Assembly (NCBI RefSeq): GCF_037201815.1
Contig: NZ_CP147407.1
Location: 4,036,343 to 4,100,342 of the forward strand
DNA from: Metabacillus sp. FJAT-52054
GTDB lineage: Bacteria; Bacillota; Bacilli; Bacillales; Bacillaceae
Direction of reading: 5' to 3'
DNA length: 64,000 bases
Shown here piece by piece: positions 32,111-39,708 of this stretch. The number at the start of each line of letters is the position of its first letter. The stretch's first letter is position 1. The notes beneath the pieces were generated by a model that was not told the DNA's origin, ran no database searches, and saw only the letters and a list, made by a program, of their open reading frames with translations. The translations under genes were made by a program, and so were the position numbers.

Positions 32111-33403
32111 TTAGTTTGCGCGGTATACGCTTCTAAGTACATTCGTTTGCGAACGATCCGGACCCACTGAGAAGATGGAAAGCGGAATTCCTGTCAGCTG
32201 TGACACGCGCTCCAGATAGTGGCGGGCATTCTCTGGAAGATCTTCAAGCGTTTTCGCTCCTGTTATGTCTTCTGTCCAGCCTGGCAGCTCTTCGTATACA
32301 GGCTCACAGTCCGCAAGTTCTTTAAGGCTTGCCGGGAAGTGTTCCATGACTTCGCCTTTGTAGCGGTAAGCAACACAGATTTTCAGTGTTTCGATGCCTG
32401 TCAGCACGTCGATGGAGTTAAGAGACAGGTCTGTAATTCCGCTGACACGGCGGGCATGGCGGACAACGACGCTGTCAAACCAGCCGACACGTCGCGGACG
32501 GCCAGTGGTTGTACCGTACTCGCGGCCGACCTCACGGATTTGGTGGCCGATCTCATTATCGAGCTCAGTAGGGAAAGGACCGTCTCCGACACGGGTTGTG
32601 TACGCTTTGGAAACTCCGACTACATGGTTGATTTTTGTTGGGCCTACGCCTGAACCGATTGTTACGCCTCCCGCTACCGGGTTGGAGGAAGTAACAAATG
32701 GATACGTACCCTGGTCGATATCAAGCATGACGCCTTGAGCTCCTTCAAACAGCACACGGCGGCCTTCATCCAATGCGTCGTTGAGGACAACGGATGTGTC
32801 GCACACGTACTTTTTGATTTGCTGGCCGTATTCGTAGTATTCATCAAGGATATCCTCGATTTTAAAGCCTTCAACCTCGTACATTTTTTCAAAAAGACGA
32901 TTCTTTTCTTCTAAGTTGCGTGCAAGCTTTTCTTCAAAGGATTCACGGTCAAGAAGATCGGCGATGCGGATCCCGATTCTCGCTGCTTTATCCATATACG
33001 CAGGCCCGATTCCTTTTTTCGTCGTACCAATTTTATTTGCGCCTTTGCGGTCTTCTTCAACGGCGTCTAATTTTAAATGATAAGGAAGAATAACATGGGC
33101 ACGGTTGCTGATTCTCAGATTGTCTGTGTTTACGCCTTTATCATGAAGGTAAGCGAGCTCCTGAACAAGCGCTTTCGGGTCAACCACCATTCCGTTGCCG
33201 ATTACACAGATTTTATCACTGTAAAAAATTCCGGATGGAATCAAATGAAGCTTGTACGTGACTCCGTCGAATTTAATGGTATGGCCTGCGTTGTTTCCGC
33301 CTTGATAGCGAGCAATTACTTCTGCATTTTCTGAGAGGAAATCGGTGATTTTCCCTTTTCCTTCATCTCCCCACTGGGTTCCAACTACTACTGCTGAAGA
33401 CAT
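32111..33403 (-). CDS. purA: Adenylosuccinate synthetase
   Basis: 430 residues, normal family length. N-terminal VVVGTQWGDEGKGKITDFL (GTP/IMP site), GNNAGHTIKFDG, the TTKKGIGPAYMDKAARIGIRI loop, and TRVGDGPFPTEL. It joins IMP and aspartate with GTP hydrolysis on the way to AMP. Downstream end has its own terminator; a candidate PurR operator lies upstream. Confidence 0.98.
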   Translation of the reverse strand: MSSAVVVGTQWGDEGKGKITDFLSENAEVIARYQGGNNAGHTIKFDGVTYKLHLIPSGIFYSDKICVIGNGMVVDPKALVQELAYLHDKGVNTDNLRISNRAHVILPYHLKLDAVEEDRKGANKIGTTKKGIGPAYMDKAARIGIRIADLLDRESFEEKLARNLEEKNRLFEKMYEVEGFKIEDILDEYYEYGQQIKKYVCDTSVVLNDALDEGRRVLFEGAQGVMLDIDQGTYPFVTSSNPVAGGVTIGSGVGPTKINHVVGVSKAYTTRVGDGPFPTELDNEIGHQIREVGREYGTTTGRPRRVGWFDSVVVRHARRVSGITDLSLNSIDVLTGIETLKICVAYRYKGEVMEHFPASLKELADCEPVYEELPGWTEDITGAKTLEDLPENARHYLERVSQLTGIPLSIFSVGPDRSQTNVLRSVYRAN

Positions 33404-33505
33404 ATACCTGCACCTCCGAATGCGATTTAACTTGCGATTTCAATCCATTTATATACACTAAATCCATCCAATATTGTACCAATGAGATGGAGGAAAGTCA
33501 ATTTA

Positions 33506-33550
33506 TTTTCCGAACATTAAGTAGGTCGGTGGTTATTTTTGTTCGTGAAT
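33506..33550 (-). promoter_or_regulatory. Candidate PurBox pair upstream of purA
   Basis: In purA orientation, ATTCACGAACAAA (complement of 33538-33550, 10 of 13 to AWWWCCGAACWWT) is followed after 19 bp by AATGTTCGGAAAA (complement of 33506-33518, 12 of 13 to the inverted box). The order and inverted arrangement match PurR control regions of Bacillus; the spacing is slightly wide (usual 16-17). Confidence 0.45.
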
Positions 33551-33596
33551 AGGAGAATGGATGCAGATAGTAAATAGATGGGGGTTTGTTTACATA

Positions 33597-33870
33597 ACGC
33601 CGGGTCTATCCCGCTCTCCTTCACCGCATAAGGGGACAGAGGCAGTCTCATGTAAACCGGTGCGCCTCCTGGGTTTGTGAAGGATGGTGCCAGAGCTTTA
33701 GCCTGATAGCAAATGACGGGACTGGCACGGTGCCAGTCCCGTTTTGCTTCACCGCAGCCGGGGACAGAGGCTGTACTGGCTGAGACCTTGATACATAAGG
33801 TTTGAGTAGAGGCGGTGCCGGAGCTTTCGTTCTTTAGCTGAGTGCGGGTCAGATCCCAAGCTATGTCACC
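33597..33870. repeat. REP-like palindromic cluster, two units
   Basis: Two units share TTCACCGCA-NN-GGGGACAGAGGC (33620-33643 and 33748-33772), each followed by GTGCC-GAGCTTT. Between them is the long palindrome ACGGGACTGGCAC-G-GTGCCAGTCCCGT (33717-33743). Fills most of the 560-bp gap between purA and the LacI gene; no gene is seen here. Confidence 0.7.
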
Positions 33871-33895
33871 CGTCCAAAATATCCAAAAAATTCTC

Positions 33896-33948
33896 TTGCC
33901 TATTCTAAGTTCACACCCTTATAATACAAATTAACGAAAGCGCTTTCG
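33896..33948 (+). promoter_or_regulatory. Promoter and operator of the LacI-type regulator gene
   Basis: TTGCCT, 18-bp spacer, TATAAT (33920-33925), then the perfect palindrome CGAAAGCGCTTTCG (33935-33948) at about +5. Same operator core as those before the ABC operon, so autoregulation is likely. Confidence 0.7.
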
Positions 33949-33964
33949 ATAAGAGGAGATTAGG

Positions 33965-34975
33965 ATGACCACGATCTATGATGTAGCAAAAAAAGCTGGG
34001 GTTTCCAGTACAACCGTTTCAAAAGCATTAAATAATTATCCGGATGTGAGCGAGAAAACAAAGAATGTCATTTTGACTGTAGCAGCGGAGATGGGTTACT
34101 TGCCTAATTCTCACGCCCAGTCCCTTTCCACCAAAAAAACATGGTCAATTGGAGTCATGTTTACGGAGGAAAATGAAGTGGGGATGAAGCATCCATTCTT
34201 TAATGCTGTCATTGAAAGTTTTCGCAAGCATGCGGAAAATGAAGGGTATGACCTCATTTTCCCTTCCAGAAATCTCCGCAACCGGAATACGACCTATCTG
34301 GAGCATTTTACATACAGAGGTGTGGATGGCATTATCATCATCTGCTCTGACCAAAATGATCCCCAGGTGCTGGAAATTCTGGACAGCAACATTCCTATTG
34401 TCGTGATTGACATGAATGAGGTTAACAGCAGTGTCGTTTATTCTGATAATGTGACTGGAGCTGAGACTGCAGTAGATTACCTCATATCACTCGGCCACCG
34501 CAAGATTGCCCATATTTCAGGTGATTCCGAAACATTTACTGGTGAGGCAAGAATTAATGGGTACGAGAAGGCAATGAAGAAAAGCAGTCTTGCTATACCT
34601 GAAGGATATCTTGTAAACGGAGGGATGTTCTCCATTCAGGAAGGCAGAGCAGCAATGGAACAGCTTTTAAAACTGAAGGATCGTCCTACAGCCATTTTCA
34701 TAGCTGGAGACCAAATGGCAATTGGGGCAATGGAAACCATTAAAGACCATGGTCTTGCTGTTCCGGATGATTTTTCGATTGTTGGTTTTGACGATATTGA
34801 AATGGCGAGCTATGTAACACCTAAATTAACCACGATCAAACAGGATACAGATGCACTTGGTGCACAGGCAGCGAGTCTGCTTGTGAGTCAGATTGTCCAG
34901 AAAAAGAAATCAATAAAATCTGAAATGATTCCAATTCAATTAATAGAACGCGAATCCTGCCGAGCTTTAACCTAA
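33965..34975 (+). CDS. LacI-family transcriptional regulator of the beta-glucan locus
   Basis: 336 residues. HTH at 1-55 (TTIYDVAKKAGVSSTTVSKALNNYPDVSEKT), then a periplasmic-binding-protein-like sensor domain (SIGVMFTEEN, GVDGIIIICS, DDFSIVGFDDIEMASYVTPKLTTI). LacI proteins release DNA on binding a sugar. Its palindromic operator occurs once before itself and three times before the ABC operon, which supports local control of beta-glucan use. GAGGAGA precedes the ATG. Confidence 0.92.
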   Translation: MTTIYDVAKKAGVSSTTVSKALNNYPDVSEKTKNVILTVAAEMGYLPNSHAQSLSTKKTWSIGVMFTEENEVGMKHPFFNAVIESFRKHAENEGYDLIFPSRNLRNRNTTYLEHFTYRGVDGIIIICSDQNDPQVLEILDSNIPIVVIDMNEVNSSVVYSDNVTGAETAVDYLISLGHRKIAHISGDSETFTGEARINGYEKAMKKSSLAIPEGYLVNGGMFSIQEGRAAMEQLLKLKDRPTAIFIAGDQMAIGAMETIKDHGLAVPDDFSIVGFDDIEMASYVTPKLTTIKQDTDALGAQAASLLVSQIVQKKKSIKSEMIPIQLIERESCRALT

Positions 34976-34992
34976 TTTTTTTTAATTTTTAT

Positions 34993-35083
34993 AGTAACCG
35001 CTTTCAGTATATTTTTTTGCAGTTAAACGAAACCGCTTTCGGTTATATGTTTATTTTTTTTACAAAAATCGAAACCGCTTTCG
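34993..35083 (+). promoter_or_regulatory. Three LacI-type operators upstream of the beta-glucan operon
   Basis: CGAAACCGCTTTCG at 35028-35041 and 35070-35083 (42 bp apart, four helical turns) and a weaker AGTAACCGCTTTCA at 34993-35006. Core AAxCGCTTT matches the operator in front of the regulator gene; it also resembles a CcpA cre site, so catabolite control is an alternative or additional role. Confidence 0.7.
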
Positions 35084-35132
35084 AACAGTAAGTAAAGCAC
35101 TTATTTTCCAATACCATTTGAAAAGGGGCTAC

Positions 35133-36449
35133 ATGATGAAGAAAACACTGAGTATGTTTTTATCGCTTGTTTTACTAGTCGGCGTTTTGGCAGGCTGTTC
35201 AGGTTCACAAAGTGCAAACGGATCAAAAGGCGGTAAAGACATTGATTTGAGAATCTGGTCATTTACAGATGAATTGAAGAAGCCTATTAAAAAATTTGAA
35301 GAAAAGAATGGCGTGAAGGTGGAGCTGACCATCGTTCCGATTGCAGACTATCCAACGAAGCTAAGGCCGGTTCTTGAAAGCGGCGTGGGAGCTCCTGACG
35401 TATTTACGGGTGAGCTTGCCTTTATTAAGCAATGGGTGGATGCGGGATATTGGGAAGACCTTTCAAAATCCCCATACGATGCTGAAAAGTTATCAGATCA
35501 ATACATTCCTTACGTATTTGATATGGGAAAAGACAAGGATGGCAAGGTGCGAGCTCTTTCCTGGCAGACGACTCCAGGCGGTGTTTATTACAAGCGAAGC
35601 ATTGCGAAAGAGGTTCTTGGAACGGATGATCCTGCTGAAGTCGGGAAAATGATGTCTTCTATGGACAGTGTGTTTGCAACAGCAGAAAAATTGAAAGCGA
35701 AAGGCTACCGCATGTTCCCGGATGAGGGCGCAATCCGCTGGTTTGCTCAAGGCGATGCACCTGAACCATGGGTAAATGATAAAAATGAGCTGCAGCTGAC
35801 TGACAGAAAAGTTGAATTTATGGACTATGCAAAAGAAATGAAGACGAAAGGCTACACAGCCAATGCTGCAGAATGGTCCCCATCGTGGTTCGAATCCATG
35901 GATAAAGCCGTGAAGGTTAAAGAGAACGGAAAGACAGTTGAAACCAATGTGTTCTCCTATGTACTTCCTACTTGGGGTCTGCATAGTGTTTTGAAAACAA
36001 ATGTAAAAAAATCCACGGGTGATTGGGCAGTTACAAGCGGTCCGAGTCCATATTTCTGGGGCGGTTCATGGCTTGGTGTTTACAGCAAATCAAAGAACAA
36101 GGAACTGGCTTACGATTTCGTGAAAATGATGACGCAGGATAAAGACTTCCTTAAGGATTGGGCGAAAGAAACAGGAGATGTTCTATCCTACCTTCCTGTT
36201 ACAGATGAAATTAAAGGTGATTTCAAGGATGAATTTCTTGGCGGGCAAAATAATTATCAATTCTTCCTTGATCAGGCTCAAAATATTAAGCCGGGAATCG
36301 TAACGAAGTATGATCAGCAGCTTGATACCCTTTACGGCAATGCGGTTAAACAATATACGGATGGAAAAAAATCCAAGGATGACGCGATTAAAGAGTTTTA
36401 TATGAAAGCGAAAAATGCGTATCCGGATTTAACGGTTCCAAATAAATGA
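35133..36449 (+). CDS. ABC transporter sugar-binding lipoprotein
   Basis: 438 residues. Lipoprotein signal MKKTLSMFLSLVLLVGVLAGC (lipobox LAGC), then an extracellular solute-binding domain of family 1 (IDLRIWSFTDELKKPIKKFEEKNGVKVE; GAPDVFTGELAFIKQW; SWQTTPGGVYYKRSIAK). Captures oligosaccharides, probably released from laminarin-type beta-glucan, for the two permeases downstream. Start at 35133 or the adjacent ATG after AAAAGGGG. A stem-loop follows before the permeases. No ATPase gene lies in the operon; a shared MsmX-type ATPase elsewhere is likely. Confidence 0.92.
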   Translation: MMKKTLSMFLSLVLLVGVLAGCSGSQSANGSKGGKDIDLRIWSFTDELKKPIKKFEEKNGVKVELTIVPIADYPTKLRPVLESGVGAPDVFTGELAFIKQWVDAGYWEDLSKSPYDAEKLSDQYIPYVFDMGKDKDGKVRALSWQTTPGGVYYKRSIAKEVLGTDDPAEVGKMMSSMDSVFATAEKLKAKGYRMFPDEGAIRWFAQGDAPEPWVNDKNELQLTDRKVEFMDYAKEMKTKGYTANAAEWSPSWFESMDKAVKVKENGKTVETNVFSYVLPTWGLHSVLKTNVKKSTGDWAVTSGPSPYFWGGSWLGVYSKSKNKELAYDFVKMMTQDKDFLKDWAKETGDVLSYLPVTDEIKGDFKDEFLGGQNNYQFFLDQAQNIKPGIVTKYDQQLDTLYGNAVKQYTDGKKSKDDAIKEFYMKAKNAYPDLTVPNK

Positions 36450-36456
36450 TAAGCAG

Positions 36457-36486
36457 CAAGCGGCTTAACAAGCTTTAGGCCGCTTG
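36457..36486 (+). promoter_or_regulatory. Intra-operon stem-loop after the binding-protein gene
   Basis: CAAGCGGC (36457-36464) and GCCGCTTG (36479-36486), perfect 8-bp stem, 14-nt loop, no T-run after it. Typical position for mRNA stabilisation that gives more binding protein than permease. Confidence 0.65.
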
Positions 36487-36511
36487 TACTTCTTGAAAGA
36501 GAGGGAAAAAG

Positions 36512-37411
36512 GTGAAAAATTTAAACCGGTATGGGTACTTTTTTATCGCACCGTTTTGGCTGGTCTTCTTAGTATTCAGTATCTATCCAGTTGCGCTCAC
36601 GTTTTATTACAGCTTTACGAATTATACCGGCAGCGGAACTGCTGAGGTTGTCGGATTAGCGAATTATACACGTCTTTTAACGGATTCCTTCTTCGTGCAG
36701 GCCTTTGTCAACACGCTGAAAATCTGGGGCATTAATTTTGCTTTGCAAATGGGACTTGCGTTGATTCTTGCCGCCATTTTTTCCGATATGCGGCTAAAAA
36801 TGAAGGGCCAATCGTTTTTCCGGGCAATTTTTTATCTGCCAAATTTGATAACGGTCAGCTCCGTTGCTCTATTATTCGGGATTCTGCTGGATTGGCAGCA
36901 TGGCTCGCTGAACGTTGTTCTTATGAACCTCGGATTGATATCTGATCCAATTAACTGGCTGAATGAACCAGCCACCGCTCAAATTTCCGTTTCCCTGATC
37001 TTAACGTGGATGTGGTTCGGACATTCCTTTATTGTCATCATGGCTGGGATTTCCGGAATCTCCACTGACTATTTCGAAGCCGCTCTGATCGATGGCGCAA
37101 ACCGCTGGCAAACACTTGTCAGCATTACCCTGCCTTTATTAAAACCGATTCTTTTGTATATCATGATTACCTCTCTCATTGGTGGTCTTCAATTATTCGA
37201 TCTTCCTATGCTGATTACCGATGGCATCGGATCGCCGGACGGATCGCTGAACACGATGGTTCTGTATTTATACAATCAGGCATTCAAGTACAACAACTAT
37301 GGCTATGCTTCCGCAGTTGCTTACGGATTGTTTATCATCACAGTCATTTTCTCTGCCGTTGTCTTCAGATCGATGTACAGCAGCGAACGAAAACAAGCAA
37401 GGCAGGTGTAA
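36512..37411 (+). CDS. ABC sugar permease, MalF-type
   Basis: 299 residues, six membrane helices, with the EAA loop YFEAALIDGANRWQTLVSITLPLLKP (about 188-213) that docks the ATPase. Family of binding-protein-dependent sugar permeases. GTG start after GAGAGGGAAAAAG. Followed after 3 bp by the second permease, with which it forms the channel. Confidence 0.93.
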   Translation: MKNLNRYGYFFIAPFWLVFLVFSIYPVALTFYYSFTNYTGSGTAEVVGLANYTRLLTDSFFVQAFVNTLKIWGINFALQMGLALILAAIFSDMRLKMKGQSFFRAIFYLPNLITVSSVALLFGILLDWQHGSLNVVLMNLGLISDPINWLNEPATAQISVSLILTWMWFGHSFIVIMAGISGISTDYFEAALIDGANRWQTLVSITLPLLKPILLYIMITSLIGGLQLFDLPMLITDGIGSPDGSLNTMVLYLYNQAFKYNNYGYASAVAYGLFIITVIFSAVVFRSMYSSERKQARQV

Positions 37412-37414
37412 AAA

Positions 37415-38314
37415 ATGATTGAAACGAACAAAACCATTCCTACTGAATTGAAATCAAAGCCTGTCTCTCTTCAGCCAAAGCCTAAAGGCGGAAAAGACCG
37501 GATCATCAAAGGGATTCTTTACATCGGCATGACCGTTTTAGCCATTGTTTGCTTTGTTCCTTTCCTGATGATGCTCGTTAATGCCACGCGCTCCAATGAA
37601 GCGATATTAACAGGCTTTACTCTCGTACCCGGCAATGCACTTCTCGAAAACTATCAAACGATGATGGATTATGTGAATGTGTGGACAGGCTTTAAAAACA
37701 GTCTTTTCATCTCCGTTCTTGTAACGATCCTGACGGGGTATTTTTCGGCCCTGACTGCATACGGATTCGCTTTTTACACGTTTAAAGGGAATAATTTCCT
37801 CTTCGTTTTCATGCTCGTCATGATGATGGTGCCCGGACAGCTTGGTTTAATTGGATTTTATGAATTGTCCAAGACATTAGGAATTCTTGATACGTATATT
37901 CCGCTCATTGTCCCGGCTGTCGCAAGCCCGTTTGTTGTATTTTTCCTGAGGCAATATATTTTGACGACTCTTCATCCGAGTTTAATAGAAGCAGCAAGAA
38001 TCGATGGGGCTAGTGAGTTTAAGATTTTTCACATTGTTGCCATCCCCATCATGATGCCTGCTATTGCAACAATGTCGATTTTCACCTTTATCGGATCCTG
38101 GAACAACTACATTATGCCTTTAGTGCTGATCTTCTCTCCGGAAAAGTACACCTTGCCGGTTTTAATGGGATTTTTAAAAGGTTCTCAAGTCGCTCAAAAT
38201 CTCGGATCCATGTATCTTGGCATTGCCATTTCAGTCGTGCCGATCATGATTGCGTTTCTATTCTTATCTAAATACATCATTAACAGCATCTCAGCTGGAG
38301 CCATCAAAGAATAA
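37415..38314 (+). CDS. ABC sugar permease, MalG-type
   Basis: 299 residues, six helices, EAA loop LIEAARIDGASEFKIFHIVAIPIMMP (about 190-215). N-terminus about 30 residues longer and more charged than many homologues. Partner of the preceding permease; 13 bp separates it from the glucosidase gene. Confidence 0.93.
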   Translation: MIETNKTIPTELKSKPVSLQPKPKGGKDRIIKGILYIGMTVLAIVCFVPFLMMLVNATRSNEAILTGFTLVPGNALLENYQTMMDYVNVWTGFKNSLFISVLVTILTGYFSALTAYGFAFYTFKGNNFLFVFMLVMMMVPGQLGLIGFYELSKTLGILDTYIPLIVPAVASPFVVFFLRQYILTTLHPSLIEAARIDGASEFKIFHIVAIPIMMPAIATMSIFTFIGSWNNYIMPLVLIFSPEKYTLPVLMGFLKGSQVAQNLGSMYLGIAISVVPIMIAFLFLSKYIINSISAGAIKE

Positions 38315-38327
38315 GGAGTGAAGTGAA

Positions 38328-39674
38328 GTGAATTTTTCTAAAGAGTTTATTTTCGGTACAGCAACGTCTTCCTATCAGATTGAAGGAGCACATAACGAAG
38401 GCGGAAGGACCCCTTCGATTTGGGATACATTCTGCGACACCCCCGGAAAGGTTTATGAGCAGCACAACGGAAATACGGCATGTGACCACTACCACCGTTT
38501 CGAGGAAGATATTCAGATCATCAAAAACCTGGGCGTCGATGCTTATCGCTTCTCCATTGCCTGGCCTCGTATTTTCCCTAAGAAAGGCGAGTACAACGCA
38601 GAAGGAATGGCTTTTTATAAAAACCTGGCGAAGCGTCTTCAGGGAGAAGGCATCAAGCCTGCGGTTACGCTTTATCACTGGGACCTGCCTATGTGGGTGC
38701 ATGAAGAAGGCGGCTGGACAAACCGTGAATCTGTGAAATGGTTCCTCGATTACACAAGAGCATGCTTTACAGAGCTTGATCATCTCGTTGATTCCTGGAT
38801 TACGCACAATGAGCCTTGGTGCGCGGGCTTTCTTGGCTATCATCAGGGCGTTCATGCACCAGGCCATACGAACATGGAAGAAGCCGTTAAAGCCGTTCAT
38901 CACATGCTGCTTTCACACGGAGAAGCTGTGAACATGCTGAAACAGGAGTTTTCATCCCTCACTCCAATCGGTATTACGCTGAACCTGTCCCCTGTTTATG
39001 CAGCGTCCGATTCAGCGAACGATTTGCTTGCTGCGAATAATGCGGATGGCTATTCTAACAGATGGTTCCTGGATCCGATTTTCAAAGGCAGCTATCCGGC
39101 AGATATGATGAATCTCTTTTCTAAATACGTTCACTCCTATGATTTTATTAAACAAGGAGACTTGGAAACCATTTCGGTTCCATGTGACTTTTTCGGGATT
39201 AACTACTACAGCCGGGCCATCGTTGAATTCAGCGCAGCCCAAGATTTCATGAGCAAAGGCGCTTATTCGGATTATGAGAAAACCGGGATGGGCTGGGACA
39301 TCGCTCCGGATGAATTTAAAGACCTGATTATCAGACTCCGTAAAGAATACACGGACCTCCCAATCTACATAACGGAGAATGGGGCCGCCTATGATGATGA
39401 GGTGGAGAATGGCAGAGTACATGATTCCCTTCGCACCGATTATATTGAAAAGCACCTTCAAGCCGTCTCTGATTTAAATGAGATGGGCATGAATATTCAA
39501 GGCTACTACTTGTGGTCCCTGCTCGATAACTTTGAATGGAGCTTCGGCTATGACAAACGTTTTGGCATGATTTATGTGGACTTTGATTCTCAGGAACGAA
39601 TCTGGAAGGACAGTGCCTATCGGTATGCAGAAATCATTAAGCAGCGGACACCTTCCTTGCAGATCGGTTCTTAA
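38328..39674 (+). CDS. GH1 beta-glucosidase
   Basis: 448 residues, full length, no signal peptide, so cytoplasmic. FIFGTATSSYQIEGAHNEGGRTPSIWD opens the family 1 barrel. Acid/base Glu lies in THNEPWCAGFLG and nucleophile Glu in YITENGAAYDD. Hydrolyses beta-linked gluco-oligosaccharides imported by the ABC system. No phosphosugar-binding context, so more likely a beta-glucosidase than a 6-phospho-beta-glucosidase. GTG start after AAGGAGTGAAGTGAA. Confidence 0.93.
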   Translation: MNFSKEFIFGTATSSYQIEGAHNEGGRTPSIWDTFCDTPGKVYEQHNGNTACDHYHRFEEDIQIIKNLGVDAYRFSIAWPRIFPKKGEYNAEGMAFYKNLAKRLQGEGIKPAVTLYHWDLPMWVHEEGGWTNRESVKWFLDYTRACFTELDHLVDSWITHNEPWCAGFLGYHQGVHAPGHTNMEEAVKAVHHMLLSHGEAVNMLKQEFSSLTPIGITLNLSPVYAASDSANDLLAANNADGYSNRWFLDPIFKGSYPADMMNLFSKYVHSYDFIKQGDLETISVPCDFFGINYYSRAIVEFSAAQDFMSKGAYSDYEKTGMGWDIAPDEFKDLIIRLRKEYTDLPIYITENGAAYDDEVENGRVHDSLRTDYIEKHLQAVSDLNEMGMNIQGYYLWSLLDNFEWSFGYDKRFGMIYVDFDSQERIWKDSAYRYAEIIKQRTPSLQIGS

Positions 39675-39708
39675 TTCGCCTTTTGGACAAAATCAAGGAG
39701 GTAAAGAG

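Noticed and set aside
31790..32170. 126-residue plus-strand ORF over the tandem repeat
   Set aside because: It is a repetitive Tyr-Arg-Thr translation of the ATCGGAC array and runs into the purA terminator and the antisense of purA.
38304..38903. 199-residue minus-strand ORF antisense to the GH1 gene
   Set aside because: Shadow of a strongly biased coding frame; no ribosome-binding site, and the overlapping GH1 gene is certain.
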